Assembly: GCA_029582165.1 (NCBI GenBank)
Contig: CM055892.1
Coordinates: forward strand, 9,765,254-9,829,253
Source: Portulaca oleracea
Lineage: Eukaryota > Streptophyta > Magnoliopsida > Caryophyllales > Portulacaceae
Direction of reading: 5' to 3'
DNA: 64,000 nt
Position 1 is the first letter of the stretch, and each line of letters opens with the position of its first letter. The position numbers and the translations under genes were made by a program. The notes under the pieces are model-generated. The model was given only the letters and a program-made list of their open reading frames with translations. It was not told the DNA's origin and ran no database searches. Positions 42,266 through 54,390 of the stretch are shown here, piece after piece.

Positions 42266-43139
42266 AAACAAATTGTGAGCATAAAAGTATGGCCAATCTC
42301 AGCCATCGGTTCCAAGATTAAGGGTAGTTATAAATTAGGTGTTTTATTTTTATTTCTAGAGTAGGCCTTACAATTTGATTGGTTGGATTTTTTTTTTAAA
42401 AAAGAAGTCTGATTGATTGCACGTGAGAGAGTAGGAGAGAGGAGAGAGGAGAGAGAATTACTATTGCATGTCAGCCATTAAGAAATAAATGCGTTGAACT
42501 TCCCCAAAACCATCATCATTTGCATTTTTTTTAAAATTCCATCTGGTAATTGACAAAGGCAGTCAAGACTGAGAGTGAATTTGTGTGGATTTGATATGGT
42601 GAACATCTAATTGAAACCCAGAAACCCTAGGCGATTTCTCGGCTGCTTGAAAGGTACGAGTTTGCAATTTTATTTTTTTGTTCTGTTTGAAAATTGGGAG
42701 GCAGAAGTGAGTGAATTTGTGTGGATTTGATTTGGTGAACATCAAATTGAAACCCAGAAACCCTAGGCGATCTCTTGGCTGCTTCAAAGGTATGAGTTTG
42801 CATTTTTTTTTATGTTCTGTTTGAAAATTGGGGGGGGGGGGGAGGGGTAATTCGGTAAGTGTATTTGATTCTGGACAGATTGGGTGACGTTTGTCTTGGA
42901 ATTTGAGTTGTTGAAGGTGTTTTTGTCAGGATAGAAGTCGAAGTTTACAGTTGAACATGGTGTCCAAGGTAGGGATTCAGTTAGAGGAGGATTGAATGAA
43001 TAGTGTATTCTGATGCGTGTTTGAATTGGGAGATGGTAGTGAGTACGATAATCATGTTGAATGTTGCAAATTAGGTCATCAACTGCTCATCGTCAAGACA
43101 ATTGATGATCATGTTGTGTTATTGTTGTTCATAGGCGTC

Positions 43140-45130
43140 AAAATGGATTTTTGTAGTTGGAATTCCATGTATTTAGGATCATATTGATCTGTTACTACTG
43201 TTTGGTGGTTTGATGTTCATTTCATTGTCGATTAATGATCATTTCATGGTCACTCAATGTTCAATCAAACCAGTTTATCTTTTCAATTCACTGTCTACTG
43301 TTGTTCATTTCAATGTTCCTTGATGATCATTTCATGTAGCTTGACGCTCATTAGACACCACCTACAAGTTTATGTTTATTGCGCTCAGTTGAGGTGCTCA
43401 TTTGATGTTCATGCCAATTGAATGTGATGTTCATTTACATGATGAACAGTTATGGTTGAGTAGCCAAATACAAATTGATGGTCATTTACCTGATCATTTT
43501 GTCAAGGTATGATGTTCATATACGATAATAAAAACTTTAATGTTTATTGCACAACAACTTGAAGTTCATTTCAATGTTACTTGATGTTCATTTTCATATC
43601 TGTATATGTTCATTTCAGTTCAATTCGATCATTTAATGTTGGAAAGATCACTTTCATGTTCATTTCATGGTCACTCAATGTTCAATCAAACCAGTTTATC
43701 TTTCAATTCACTGTCAACTGTTGCTCATTTCAATGTCCCTTGATGATTATTTCATGCAGCTTGATGCTCGTTAAACACCACCTAGAAGTTTATGTTTATT
43801 GCACCCGGTTGAGTAGTTCCTTTGGTGTTCATGCCAAATAAATTTGATGTCCATTTACATGATGAACATTTACATGATGAACATTTACATGATGAACATT
43901 TATGCTTGAGTAGTCTAATACAAATTGATGGTCATTTACTTGATGTTCATATGTAATAAATCGCACTGAATGAGCTCATATACATGTATATAATTGTTTC
44001 ATGTAATGTTAAATAGGTATTACATATGGTACCGCTCGTGCCAATAAGCTACCAATTGAACGACCACAGGGAATATGTTCCATTTTATGCTATTGAATCA
44101 TGGGTTCCAGTTGAGGGGATGACATTTAATGACATTGAAGATGGGAAGAAGTTTAATGAGCAGTACACTATTAGTGTCCGTTTTAGAGAGATGGTGGGTT
44201 CATACGACAATGTTGGTTACGCACTTCAAGACATGCGGAGCTACCACCAATCGTTGAAGAATGTGCTGGTTGACATGGATGCTGAAATGTTTGTTGACAT
44301 ATTGAGGAGGAACAAGGAGAGAGATCCCGAGTTTTATTATGTGTTTGTAGTTGATGAGGGCAACAAGTTAAGAAGCGCATTTTAGTGTGGATTGATGAAT
44401 GAACATTTGAAGCCTGCATTGTTTTTGTCATATAAACATATATTTGGTTTCATGTTGGTCGGATGTATTTTTGATGGATTGGGCTGACTTACTTTTTATG
44501 AATGAACATCTGACGTCCATATGATTCAAACTTGATGTTCAATATTCACTATGAGTTCAGTTGAAGTTCATTCGAATACAACTTGTTGTTCATTTGGCAT
44601 TCACTTGATTAAAACCTGACATAAATTTCATTGTCAACTGATGTTCTTTTACGTGTCACTTGATGTTCATTACATGGTTTCATGATGTTCATTTCATGTT
44701 TACTTGATGTTCATTTCACCAAGTTTATAATCAGTTTCAATGTTCAGAACGAGCTCACTTGACGCTCATCCCATTACGACAAGATGTTCATTGTTTTTTT
44801 TTATTTTATTTCTAGTTCATCAACAACTTCATTCGATGTTCATTGTAAGGTCGCTAGATGTCCATCAGATTATAACGTGATGTTCAGTTATGTTCTTGTG
44901 ATTATAGTTTGATGTTCATTTGATGTTCATCATGAATTCACTGGACGTCCATGTGATTATAATTTGATATTCATTTTAAACTGATTCACCATTCTTTTTG
45001 AAATGTTACTACTGATTATAACTGGATGTACATTTGATCTTCACTTGATGTTTATTTCATGTTCACTTGATGTTCATTTCAAGTTCACTTAATGTTCATT
45101 TCATGTTCACTTGATGTTCATTCCAAACAG
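43140..45130. repeat. Reiterated GATGTTCATTTCA word in the MULE
   Basis: Dozens of copies of TTGATGTTCATTT, ATGTTCACTTGATG and relatives surround the FAR1-like fragment on both sides. There is also a tandem GATGAACATTTACAT at 43860-43895. The spacing is irregular, roughly 20-40 bp. A longer unit (43200-43420 against 43650-43860) is duplicated. Confidence 0.8.
44026..44385 (+). pseudogene. FAR1-like transposase N-terminal fragment
   Basis: 119 codons. WVPVEGMTFNDIEDGKKFNEQYTISVRF resembles the start of the FAR1 DNA-binding domain. It is followed by MRSYHQSLKNVLVDMDAEMFVDILRRNKERDPEFYYVFVVDEGNKLRSAF. This matches the FAR1/MULE linker with L..GDA..LL..F...Q..NP.FFY....DE.G.L...F. The zinc-binding half of the DNA-binding domain is deleted, and the frame stops at TAG where tryptophan is expected. 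FAR1-type proteins are domesticated or active Mutator transposases. A splice acceptor (AAATAG/GT) lies just upstream. It is broken. Confidence 0.65.
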
Positions 45131-45674
45131 TTCATTTTACTGTGCATCGTTGAAGAAATCGCCTAGGGTTTCTGGATTTCAATTTGGTGTTCACCAAATC
45201 AAATCCACACAAATTCACTCTCACTCCCGCCCCCAATTTTCAAACAGAACAAAAAATAAAATTTCAAACTCATACCTTTCAAGCAATCGAGAAATCGCCT
45301 AGGGTTTCTGGGTTTCAATTTGATGTTCACCAAATCAAATCCACACAAATTCACTCTCACTCCTGGTTGCCTTTGTCAATTATAGATGGAATTTCAAAAA
45401 TGCAAATGATGATGGTTTTGGGGAAGTTCAACGCAGTTATTTCTCATTGGGTGGCGTGCAATAGTAATTCTCTCTCCTCTCTCCTACTCTCTCACATGCA
45501 GTCATACTTCTTTTTTTTTTTTTTAAAAAAAAATCCAACCAATCAAATTATAAGACCTACTCTAGAAATAAAAATAAAACACCTAATTTATAACTACCCT
45601 TGATTTTGGAACCAACGGCTGAGATTGGCCATGCTTTTATGCTCACAATTTGCCTCTTCTCATTATATCTATTC

Positions 45675-45678
<4 letters not shown>

Positions 45679-45740
<62 letters not shown>
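45679..45740. repeat. (TA)n microsatellite
   Basis: About 30 TA units next to the right end of the MULE. Confidence 0.95.
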
Positions 45741-45743
<3 letters not shown>

Positions 45744-45744
45744 T

Positions 45745-46380
45745 TATTTTTAAAAACTTATCTTTTTTAAATTACCAACAAATGTATATTCTAAATATTA
45801 TGAATTTTAATTATTTTTGTTCTAAAACTTAGCACAATACTTTTCCACGAGTTGTAGTGAATTTATAATGTTTGTCCCAAAATTTTCATTTTTTTCTAAC
45901 TTTTATGATTTTCCCCCTATTATTCCTTAATCATAATAATTATTTTAGCTTTAAAAAAATAAAATTTGTTTCAGTAACTAAACTTCATAATCTTCATAGA
46001 GACAAAAATGAAAAAATAGAAAAATTTAAAAAAAACCTCAAAGTGGAAATATGAAGATATTTTATTAGACCTCCAACAATTATATACCTTAAATATCATG
46101 GATTTTGAACTGTGTTTACCCTAAATTTAGCACAACACTTCCCCATGATGTTTAGCTAATTGACAACGTTTGCCCCAACTTTCTTTCAATTTTTTTTTCT
46201 CTAAATTTTATGATTTCCCCCTTTTTACTCTTTAAAAAAAAATTATAATAATTGTTCGGATTCTTAAAAAAATTAAAAATTCTTTTAGTAACTACACTTC
46301 ATAGCCTCATTGTGGACATGAATAAAAAGTTAGAAAATCTAAAAATTTAAAAACCTCAAAGTGAAAATATGGAGATAGAT
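45745..46380. repeat. Two diverged tandem units of about 320 bp
   Basis: Unit 1 (45745-46060) and unit 2 (46070-46380) share TATTATGAATTTT / TATCATGGATTTT, TAGCACAA-ACTT, AACTTTATGATTT-CCCC, CTTCATA-TC and AAAAACCTCAAAGTG in order. There is no coding sequence, and the units suggest an old tandem duplication. Confidence 0.75.
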
Positions 46381-46383
46381 TTG

Positions 46384-47759
46384 TGATAATCCTAAATTTT
46401 ATAGGGTTATTTGGATGTTTAATACATGAATTTCGGGTCGGTTTGTGATCGAACGTAACATTTATATCACGAATTCATGTATATTTCACTTGGTCTGGAG
46501 ATTGGTGTAATTTTGTAGGTTTGTGAATGAAATTACATGAAGTCATGAAAAAAAAAATAGGAGGAGAAGTTGAAAGGTAGGAAAACAAAGCAAAGAGCAA
46601 GGAACAACGAGAAGCCATGTTTGCCAAGACACCGCGTCCTCCTCGCGCTTAGCAAATGACAAACAGAGTTTAGGGGAAGCTGGAACAAGGCTGGCGCTAG
46701 CAACGCCTGGCACGCGCTGGTAGCGCCTGGGTTGTTACGCACTGCTTGGAGAACAATGCATCTATTTTTTGTTATAATAAGAATCAGGAGCATCCGTTTA
46801 ACGGGGGGAGACCACTTACTATCAGCTTTGAGTATTCTGATTTTCTCATAGACAATATTTTAGAACCCTAGTTTTTGGTATTGGAGATTAAAGCGTTCAA
46901 CTGCCGTCAGGAAAATTGGAGATTGAAGCTCGGGAGAAGGAAACTTTCACGAGTCAACGTATTCGTTCATCCCTCGATTGTGGTTGTTCTCTTTCCCAAT
47001 TTTTACTATGTTTTCTAGATTTAATTCAATTAGTTTAGTTGTTTTTATTATCAAGCATGAGTAGTTAACTTTCAGTTTAAGGGAAACTCGATGTTGTTCA
47101 TTTGACCCTCAGTTTTGATTTTGGTATGAAATAGTTTGTCAATTTCGTTCTGTCTTCGTGTTTATATTGTTACAGTAATTGACTGGCCACCAGTTACTTG
47201 TGTCTAGACTCTTAGTTTCAGATCGAAAGATTGCTTCTTTGAGTTGGATTGACGAAGATTGAATAGGTATAAAATTCGGTTAGAAATAATGTATTTTCAT
47301 ACCTAGGTTCGCTTGAATAACCTGTTGTTAACTTTGAGTAAATTAGATAGCCATGAAAATAGGTGTTTAATTTAGTCGGAGCAATTCACTCCGGATCGAA
47401 AGATTGTTGTGATAGATATTTGTTTGGTTATTGACCTCGAATCGGTACAAATTGCTAAATACTGAAATCAGACCTTCGTTAGGTTAATTGGTTAACTAGA
47501 GTAACTCCCCTAAACGCCTTTATAATATTGAGAAAACCTTCATAAATATATACTTGTTGTTTTGATTCGATAAATTCACAGTTTGAATTAGATTGCTTTG
47601 CAATTTCGTTCATTTCAGTGTAACTGAGTTTAAAAATCCAACCCTTTTGATTAACCTAGCATCCTTTGTAGTGGGTTAGTTTATGCGTAAGCTAGAACAA
47701 GTCCTCGTGGGAACGACCTTGATATACTACATTGTACACCGTGCACTTGCGGCGTATCA
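46384..47759 (+). repeat. 5' LTR of the Athila-like element
   Basis: TGATAATCC...GCACTTGCGGCGTATCA, 1376 bp. It includes a palindromic stretch (GCCTGGCACGCGCTGGTAGCGCC) and a CGATATA-type end shared with the solo LTR at 32421. Confidence 0.7.
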
Positions 47760-47765
47760 AGTTTT

Positions 47766-47783
47766 TGGTGCCATTGCCGGGGA
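47766..47783 (+). promoter_or_regulatory. Primer-binding site of the Athila-like element
   Basis: TGGTGCCATTGCCGGGGA, six bases after the LTR, a variant of the TGGCGCCGTTGCCGGGGA site typical of Athila/Tat retrotransposons. Confidence 0.75.
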
Positions 47784-47902
47784 CTCTGTCCCTAGCAGCC
47801 ATTAAACGAATACTCTTAGGTTGACTAAGTTGTTTTCTTTTTCTTTTTCTTTATTTTCTTTTCTTTTTATCTTTGATTTTTTTAAAAAAAAAATCCAAAA
47901 AA

Positions 47903-49152
47903 ATGGCAATTCTTGATTTTTCCCAATTTGAGCAGGAATTAATTTGGCACTATTTTGAGCGATTACTTGCATGTCCTGTTTCGTGTGGTATTGCGCCTGG
48001 GAAATCAGATATTCTTGACATTGTTGCTTTGGGGGTGAATGGTGAGACTCGTACTCTATTAGAGTATTTTGGTTTCTATTATGTTCAAACTATTGATGAA
48101 GCTTGGAGTTTGCTTGAGTGGCTTGCATGTGATACTTGTGATTTTGAAAATTCTTATTGTGCATCTAGTTACTCTTTACCCAATCCTTGTGCATCTCATG
48201 CTAGATTGTATACTCAACCTTATTGTTTGCCTCCTTGTCGTTTGTGTAATTCTCTTGACCATGATGATTCTACATGCCCTGGTTTAGCCAGAATTGATAT
48301 TTTGATGAGGGCAGTGCTAGAGCAACAAGATAGGACATTTGACATGATGCGAAGGTCTAGCCCATTACATGATTCTGACCATATTTCTAGTTCTTTCAAT
48401 TTGAATGTTGGATTATGTTATGAGGTTGAGTTTACTGTCCCTTTAGTCTGGAGGAAATAGTTGACCCTTTTGAGACAGCCTTGCTGATTGTTGCTCCTTC
48501 TCATCCTAGCTTACCTAGAGACACTACTGATGGTGTCTTGACTTTTCCTAATGCATCCTTACCTTTTTCTCAGTCGACGGGGTTTGAGGTTAGTGATTCC
48601 CATGGGTTTGATGCTAGGTATGATGATGATTTATGTCATGGGCCAATTGATATTATTAATGAGGAGTCTTGTGAGGGATTTGTGGGTGGATTGGATCCTT
48701 CAAGCAAAGAATTTGATGATGTACTCCATGCTTCTATGCTTTGTTCATCACCTTACCTTGCCCCTAAGAACCTTGAGGAGCCCATTCCCTATGAAAAGAC
48801 CATTGATGTTCATGTTCATGTTGATGTGGAATGTATGGATAACTCTTGTGATGTGACTGTGATTGAGGGGACCAGCAATGTTCTTGATTTGTCCTTAGGC
48901 ACTTTAGGAAGGATTCATCCCTATTTTGATCCATATTGTGAATGCCTAGAGGACTCAGCTAGAAAAATAATGTGGACAACTTATTTTGATTCTTTTGATT
49001 TTTCTAGTGTCTTTGATCTATTTAAGAGAACACAACTAACATTCTTTGCCATGAGTATTTAGTTGCTCTCTTATTTGCAAGCTTATGAACCGCATGCTGC
49101 CGAGTTTGACAAGCATCTAAAGACTTTGACTGCGTCTGAGGTGTTCGCTTAA
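47903..49152 (+). pseudogene. Single ORF of the Athila-like element, unknown function
   Basis: It starts MAILDFSQFEQELIWHYF at the ATG 47903, after an A-rich stretch. It reads to 48430, shifts frame by one base near 48437, continues to 49062, and after a TAG reads on to 49152 (LSYLQAYEPHAAEFDKHL). About 410 codons in all. Residues near 110-130 contain CRLCNSLDHDDSTCPG, a C-x2-C-x4-H-x4-C-like knuckle that may be gag-derived. The second half is acidic. No RT, protease or integrase motif is present. It sits where gag should be, so it could be a gag of an unfamiliar type. It is broken by two lesions. Confidence 0.5.
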
Positions 49153-50689
49153 TCGTAAGGTCTTGATGGAGTGGCTGATGCTCCCAAGGACCTTTGCTTG
49201 AAGAAACGTTAGTTTAGGTGCATCCTGCACCTAACCTGGTGAGTTCTTCCTATTTCGTTCCTTTATTTTTCTTCATTTTTTTAGAGTGGGATGCATTATG
49301 TCGTTTCCCTCTTGTGCATTCGGCCCTTACTCGAAATGCATTTCGGACAATGATTTGACTAACCATGGGGGGATTGGGTTGATTGTCGTGAAATCATGTG
49401 CTTAAGTGAGACTGACGTTTATAGTTGCATATTTGTTAGTTTCTTTTTGTGTTTGCTAGGCTTTGAATTTGCATCTAGGTTGCATATAGGAGTAGTTTTC
49501 TTGCTTTCTTGCTAAAAGTTTAAAAACAAATAAAAATTAGGATAGTTTTTGGTTGCGAAAACCCCTCCTATGATGAGTACTTTGAGGTGTGTGTTCGAAC
49601 TGTCATTGCAAGTGTGTACTCATGTGATTTCTGGCTTGATGCGGATGATGAAAGAGACTTGGTTGGTTGCTTGATTTAGGTTGCTTGTCTTGTTTGTGAT
49701 TCATCTAGTCTTAAGTGATTCTTGTGCGTGATAGTGAAGTTCTTGTGTTTGGTTCATCAAATGAACTAGTTGTAGTGATTGTGGTAGGTTAACCCGTGAG
49801 ACTTTTTTTTAAAGCCTAAAAGACTATCACTTTCATAGTCTCATTTTCTTTTGAGTGTGACCTTACAATGCTTGCATCTCTAGAACTTGATTTGACTCTC
49901 TTTGAAACTGCATTTGACTTGTGCATTGTGTTAATATGATTGAGGCCCATTTTGTAGCCACATAGCAAAAAGCCACCTGACATTTTGACCCCTTTTTGCT
50001 AGCTCTTTACTAACCTTTTTTCTTGTCTCGTTGTTTACCCTATTGCGCGCCCTTGGCCTGTTCTTAATCTCATCCTCTTTTAGCCAAGTTAGTGGAGCAA
50101 CAATTCAGTTGGGGGGCAGTTTTGCAGTCTAATTGTTGGTGACTTTGTTGGTTAGTTTGCTTGATGAGGGAAGCATCGCTCATAATCATTATTTATTCCC
50201 TCTTTTCATTCGAGGTTGAAATTGGTTTGATGGGAAATGAGTCGTTTCTTTATGTAATCCACCGAAAAAGAAGAAGACAGAAATGGAAAAAAAGAGGAAA
50301 AATGTTTCAATAATAGGTGATTAGCATAGAGCGCTTTGCTTATGCCGACTCTTCCTCTAATTTCCTTCGACGGGGATGTATTTATGCTTCATTGCGGTGT
50401 GATGTAAGAGGTGTTGTGTTTTATGTATTGGGAATGTTGCTCTTTAGGTTCTTGGCTCTTTAACTCCACATTCCCTAAATGATTTCCCTCCTTACCTTGC
50501 ACCTAAGCCCCATTACAACCCTTAAAAAGTCCTCATGATTGGCACATGTGCATTTTGTCTATAGCGGTAGATAATTGAGAGTCTTGCCAAACTTATGGTA
50601 GTTTGCTTACATTGGTTGAAGGTTTTGAGTGAACTGCTATATCTTTTACAAAAACACGAGGGGAGTGATTCACATACCCTAAAGTGAGG
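49153..50689 (+). other. Noncoding interior of the Athila-like element
   Basis: No frame above 60 codons. It contains CCATGGGGGGATTGGG (about 49363-49378), a purine-rich stretch, and the target of the Gypsy insertion at its end. Confidence 0.5.
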
Positions 50690-51505
50690 TGATGTATAAT
50701 GGAATCAAAAGATCACATTACACAAAAGAGTTTAGGATCTTTAAGAGCGAAGATGAAAATCTCCCTTCTCAAAGTTCTTAGGAATCGAAAATGGAATGGA
50801 ATTGGATGAGAAAGATGGAAAGAACTATGAAAGATGATTACCAAATGAATGTGGTTGATGAACGAATGGATGAACGATTGAATGCTTTGAATTGGAACGA
50901 ATGATAATGGCGATTGAAGCTCCTTTGAAGGATAAAGACACACCACCTTCAAGACTCTTCAATTCCTTCCTTTCACCACCAAGGATGCCAACCTTGGATA
51001 GAAGAAGGGGAGAAACTCGAAAACTCCCTCAAGAGCTCGAAATCTAGCAAAGCTAGAGAGAAAACAACAACATGTGTTTGTTTGAATTTTGTATTTGATC
51101 AGATTGAATGGGATTACAAGGCACCCAAGGGGTCTATTTATACTAATAGAGAACCCCCCTTGGCGTGTACAATTCAAGAAAAAGGAGTAAACTAGCTTAC
51201 ATCATCTATTACAAGAATAACATCATAAAGAAACAAGTATACTAAGCTAGATTACATTTGATGATAACTTTCTCTATACTTATCCAAATTTAAAGATTCT
51301 TGAACCATTGGAAAGCTCTTGAAAAGTAGATCATTTCACTCTAGGATACTTTCCTTGGTAGCTTCATGGTTCTTGAGATAGAGAACAAATCATCACTCCT
51401 CCATAGTTAAGACTACTCGAATATGTACCACATGTGATAGTTTCAAGCTCCTTTTGAAAGTAGCTACATTGGCTTCCATGTAGGTTTGGGACCAAATCTA
51501 CATCA
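50690..51505 (-). repeat. 3' LTR of the Gypsy element
   Basis: 816 bp; minus strand TGATGTAGATTTGG...CATTATACATCA. It lacks a few bases near the 5' end of the LTR that the partner has (GATGTAGG duplication). Confidence 0.95.
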
Positions 51506-52855
51506 TTCCCCCCTAGTTGAAAAGAGTTTGTCCTCAAACTAGGAAGTTCTCCATTATCTCCATAAAAGGGCTTGAGATCACTCACATTAAAAGTGCAACT
51601 CCCTTCATAGTCTTCTCCAAGTTGCAATTTATAAGCATTGTCACCAATCTTCTCTAAAACTTTATAAGGACCATCTCCTCTTGGTGCAAGCTTACCTTTC
51701 CTCTTAGTAGGAAATCTTTCTTTCTTCAAGTGAATCCAAACAAGATCTCCAGGCTCAAATACAACCTTCTTCCTTGATTTATTCACTCTACTTGATACAC
51801 TTGAGGTATACTTCTCAATTTTAGCTCGAACCTCCTCATGTAGCTTCTTAATCTCTTCCACCCTTTTGTTAGCTTCAAAACTAAACTTTGTTGATGTAGA
51901 GATGGGCGTGGGATCCATAGGTTGGAGAGGGTTCCTTCCATAAACAACTTGAAAAGGTGACAACCCTGTGGCTTTACTTGGACTTCGATTGAAGGCAAAT
52001 TCAGCATGACATAGAAGAGTATCCCAACCCTTCTTGTCTTTACTCACCAATATCCGAAGAAGAGCTCCCAAAGTTCGATTAGTCACTTCGGTTTGTCCAT
52101 CCGTTTGTGGATGACATGCGGTGCTAAACTTCAATGTTGTACCAAGCTTTTTCCATAAAGTAAGCCAAAAATGACTAAGGAACTTGGAATCTCGATCACT
52201 CACCATGGTCTTTGGAATGCCATGTAGCTTCACTATTTCCTCAAAATAAAGGTTTGCAACCTTAGTAGCATCATAAGTAGTATGGCATGGAATAAAATGT
52301 GCCATCTTTGAAAATCTATCAACGACCACCATAATAGAATCTTTGCCTCTTTGTGTTCGTGGTAGACCAACAACGAAGTCTAAACTCACATCTTCCCATG
52401 GATGATGTGGAATGGGCAAAGGAGTATACAACCCTTGCGGTAGAGCATGTGCCTTTGAAATATGGCAAGTGTTACACCTCTTTACCATATGCTCAACATC
52501 TTTAATCATGCTTGGCCAAAAATAATGCTCCTTCATCATAAGGTAGGTCTTTTTCAATTCCAAAGTGACCCGCCAATGATCCTCCATGGACCTCCATGAT
52601 TAATAACTCTCGGATGCTACTTTTAGGGATACAAAGTTGATTCCCTTTGAAGAGAAACCCATTTTCAATGTGGAAAAGTTGATGGGGATGCTTCTTACAA
52701 AGCTCATAAACCTCCTTAAAATCCTCATCATTTTCATACAACTCTTTGATATGCTCAAAACCAAGGACTCTTGAATCTAAAACATGAGTAAGTAAGTACC
52801 TTCTTGATAAAGCATCCGCTCCTTTGTTTAGATGACCCGCTTTATGTTTGATCAC
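51364..52855 (-). pseudogene. Gypsy integrase, one frameshift
   Basis: Residues include GGSLAGHFGIEK, HMVKRCNTCHISKA (zinc-binding C-x2-C) and the catalytic core with LDFVVGLPRTQRGKDSIMVV. The core continues with VSDRDSKFLSHFW and CHPQTDGQTEVTNRTL, so the D, D and E residues are all present. The C-terminal part (FEPGDLVWIHLKKERFP) matches the GPY/F region. A frameshift near 52570-52590, between GIEK and the YLMMKEHYFWP block, breaks the frame. The last 47 codons (51364-51505) lie in the LTR. It would insert cDNA into the genome if intact. Confidence 0.9.
51506..51516 (-). promoter_or_regulatory. Polypurine tract
   Basis: TAGGGGGGAA on the minus strand directly before the 3' LTR; it overlaps the integrase frame (QLGGND). 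Confidence 0.8.
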
Positions 52856-54357
52856 AAAATGGAATGCTTACATATACTCCACCCATTTGGCGTGCCTTGG
52901 GTTTAACTTGTGTTGCCCTTGGATGAATTTAAGAGCTTCATGATCACTATGTAAGATGAATTCACCACTTAGAAGATAATGCCTCTAATGCTCAAGAGCT
53001 CTTATGATGGCATAGAACTCTTTGTCATAGGTGCTATACTTCCTCTTAGCTTCATTTAACTTCTCACTAAAGTAAGAAATGGGGCGGCCTTCTTGGGTTA
53101 GGACGGCTCCAATTTCTACTCCACTTGTATCCACTTCAACTTTAAACACTTTATCAAAACATGGTAAAGCAAGAATAGGTGCATGGCACAATTTCTCCTT
53201 AATCACTTCAAACGCTTCATTAGCACCTCTAGTCCATGTAAACTCCTTTTCTTTCAACAATTCGGTCATAGGTGCAAGAATGGAGCTAAAATTCCTTATA
53301 AACCTTCTATAGAAAGATGCTAAACCATGAAAGCTTCGGACCTCATGAATGGACTTTGGTGTAGGCCACTCTTGAATAGCTTTCACCTTCTCCTTGTCGA
53401 CTTGTATGCCCTCTTGTGAAAGAACATATCCAAGGAACACGATCTTGGATGAGAAGAAATGACATTTCTCCAAATTGGCGTATAGCTTCTCCTTCTCCAA
53501 GATGTACATGACCAACTCTAGATGCTTTACATGTTCCCTTTCACTTCTACTATATACAAGAATATCATCAAAGTAAACTACTACACATTTGCAAATAAGA
53601 GGCTTCAATACATGATTCATTAAACGCATAAAAGTAGATGGTGCATTTGTAAGGCCAAATGGCATCACAAGCCATTCATATAAGCCCTCCTTGGTCTTGA
53701 ATGTCGTTTTCCACTCATCTCCTTCATGAATCCTTATTTGATGATATCCACTCCTTAAATCAACTTTAGAGAACACAACACTTCCATGTAGCTCATCTAG
53801 TAGATCCTCAAGGCGTGGGATTGGGAATCTATACTTGATTGTGATTTTGTTTATGGCTCGACAATCCATACACATTCTTTGTGAGCCATCTTTCTTGGCA
53901 CAAGTAAGACCGGGACAGCACAAGGACTCATGCTTTCACGTACCAAGCCTTTGGATAGGAGCTCATCTACTTGCCTTTGTACTTCTTGAGCTTCCTTTGG
54001 ATTCATTCGATAGGCCGGTTTGTTGGGGAGCATAGAACCCGGAACTAGATCAATTTTATGCTCAATTTCTCTTCTTGGAGGTAATCCCGTGGGCATCTCT
54101 TTTGGGAACAAGTGTTTGAAACGTTCCAAAAGAGGGGGAAGACGTACATGCTCAATAGTTGGGGACGTTTCCTCTTCCTCCAAGTTTGCTAGAATAAGAT
54201 CTTTATGCTCTTGAAATTCATGGTGTTCGGCCTTCATGAACGTCACAATGTTGGTCTCCTCCTTTTGTGGTTGTTGTTGGGGACGTATGATCGATGATGG
54301 TGAGAGAGGAGCCAAAGTGATCTTCTTTTTGTTGAGAATAAACGTGTATGTGTTCAT
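52856..54357 (-). pseudogene. Gypsy reverse transcriptase and RNase H, broken
   Basis: The RT motifs are [71 protein letters not shown] and [11 protein letters not shown] (catalytic FDD). RNase H is recognised by [31 protein letters not shown] and [17 protein letters not shown]. Lesions are a one-base frameshift near 53895-53920 between PVLL and KKDGS, a TAG at 52985-52987 where tryptophan is usual, and a TAA near 52866. Both in-frame stops are C-to-T type changes on one strand. Otherwise the sequence is well conserved. Confidence 0.92.
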
Positions 54358-54390
54358 TCTCCCATCATGCGTGACATGCCTATCAAAAAG

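Larger units (their letters stand above)
42260..45661. mobile_element. Mutator-like element with about 400-bp or longer TIRs
   Basis: The left arm starts GAGAAGAAACAAATTGTGAG. The right arm on the minus strand starts GAGAAGAGGCAAATTGTGAG. The arms stay collinear for 400 bp or more, through TAGTTATAAATTAGGTG, AGAGAATTACTATTGCA and AACCCTAGGCGAT. Inside each arm a block ending GAAACCCTAGGCGAT is present twice. The interior holds a FAR1-like fragment. Target duplication is not readable because of flanking microsatellites. Confidence 0.75.

Noticed and set aside
44183..44431. Minus-strand 82-codon ORF
   Set aside because: Shadow of the FAR1-like frame on the plus strand, which has recognisable motifs.
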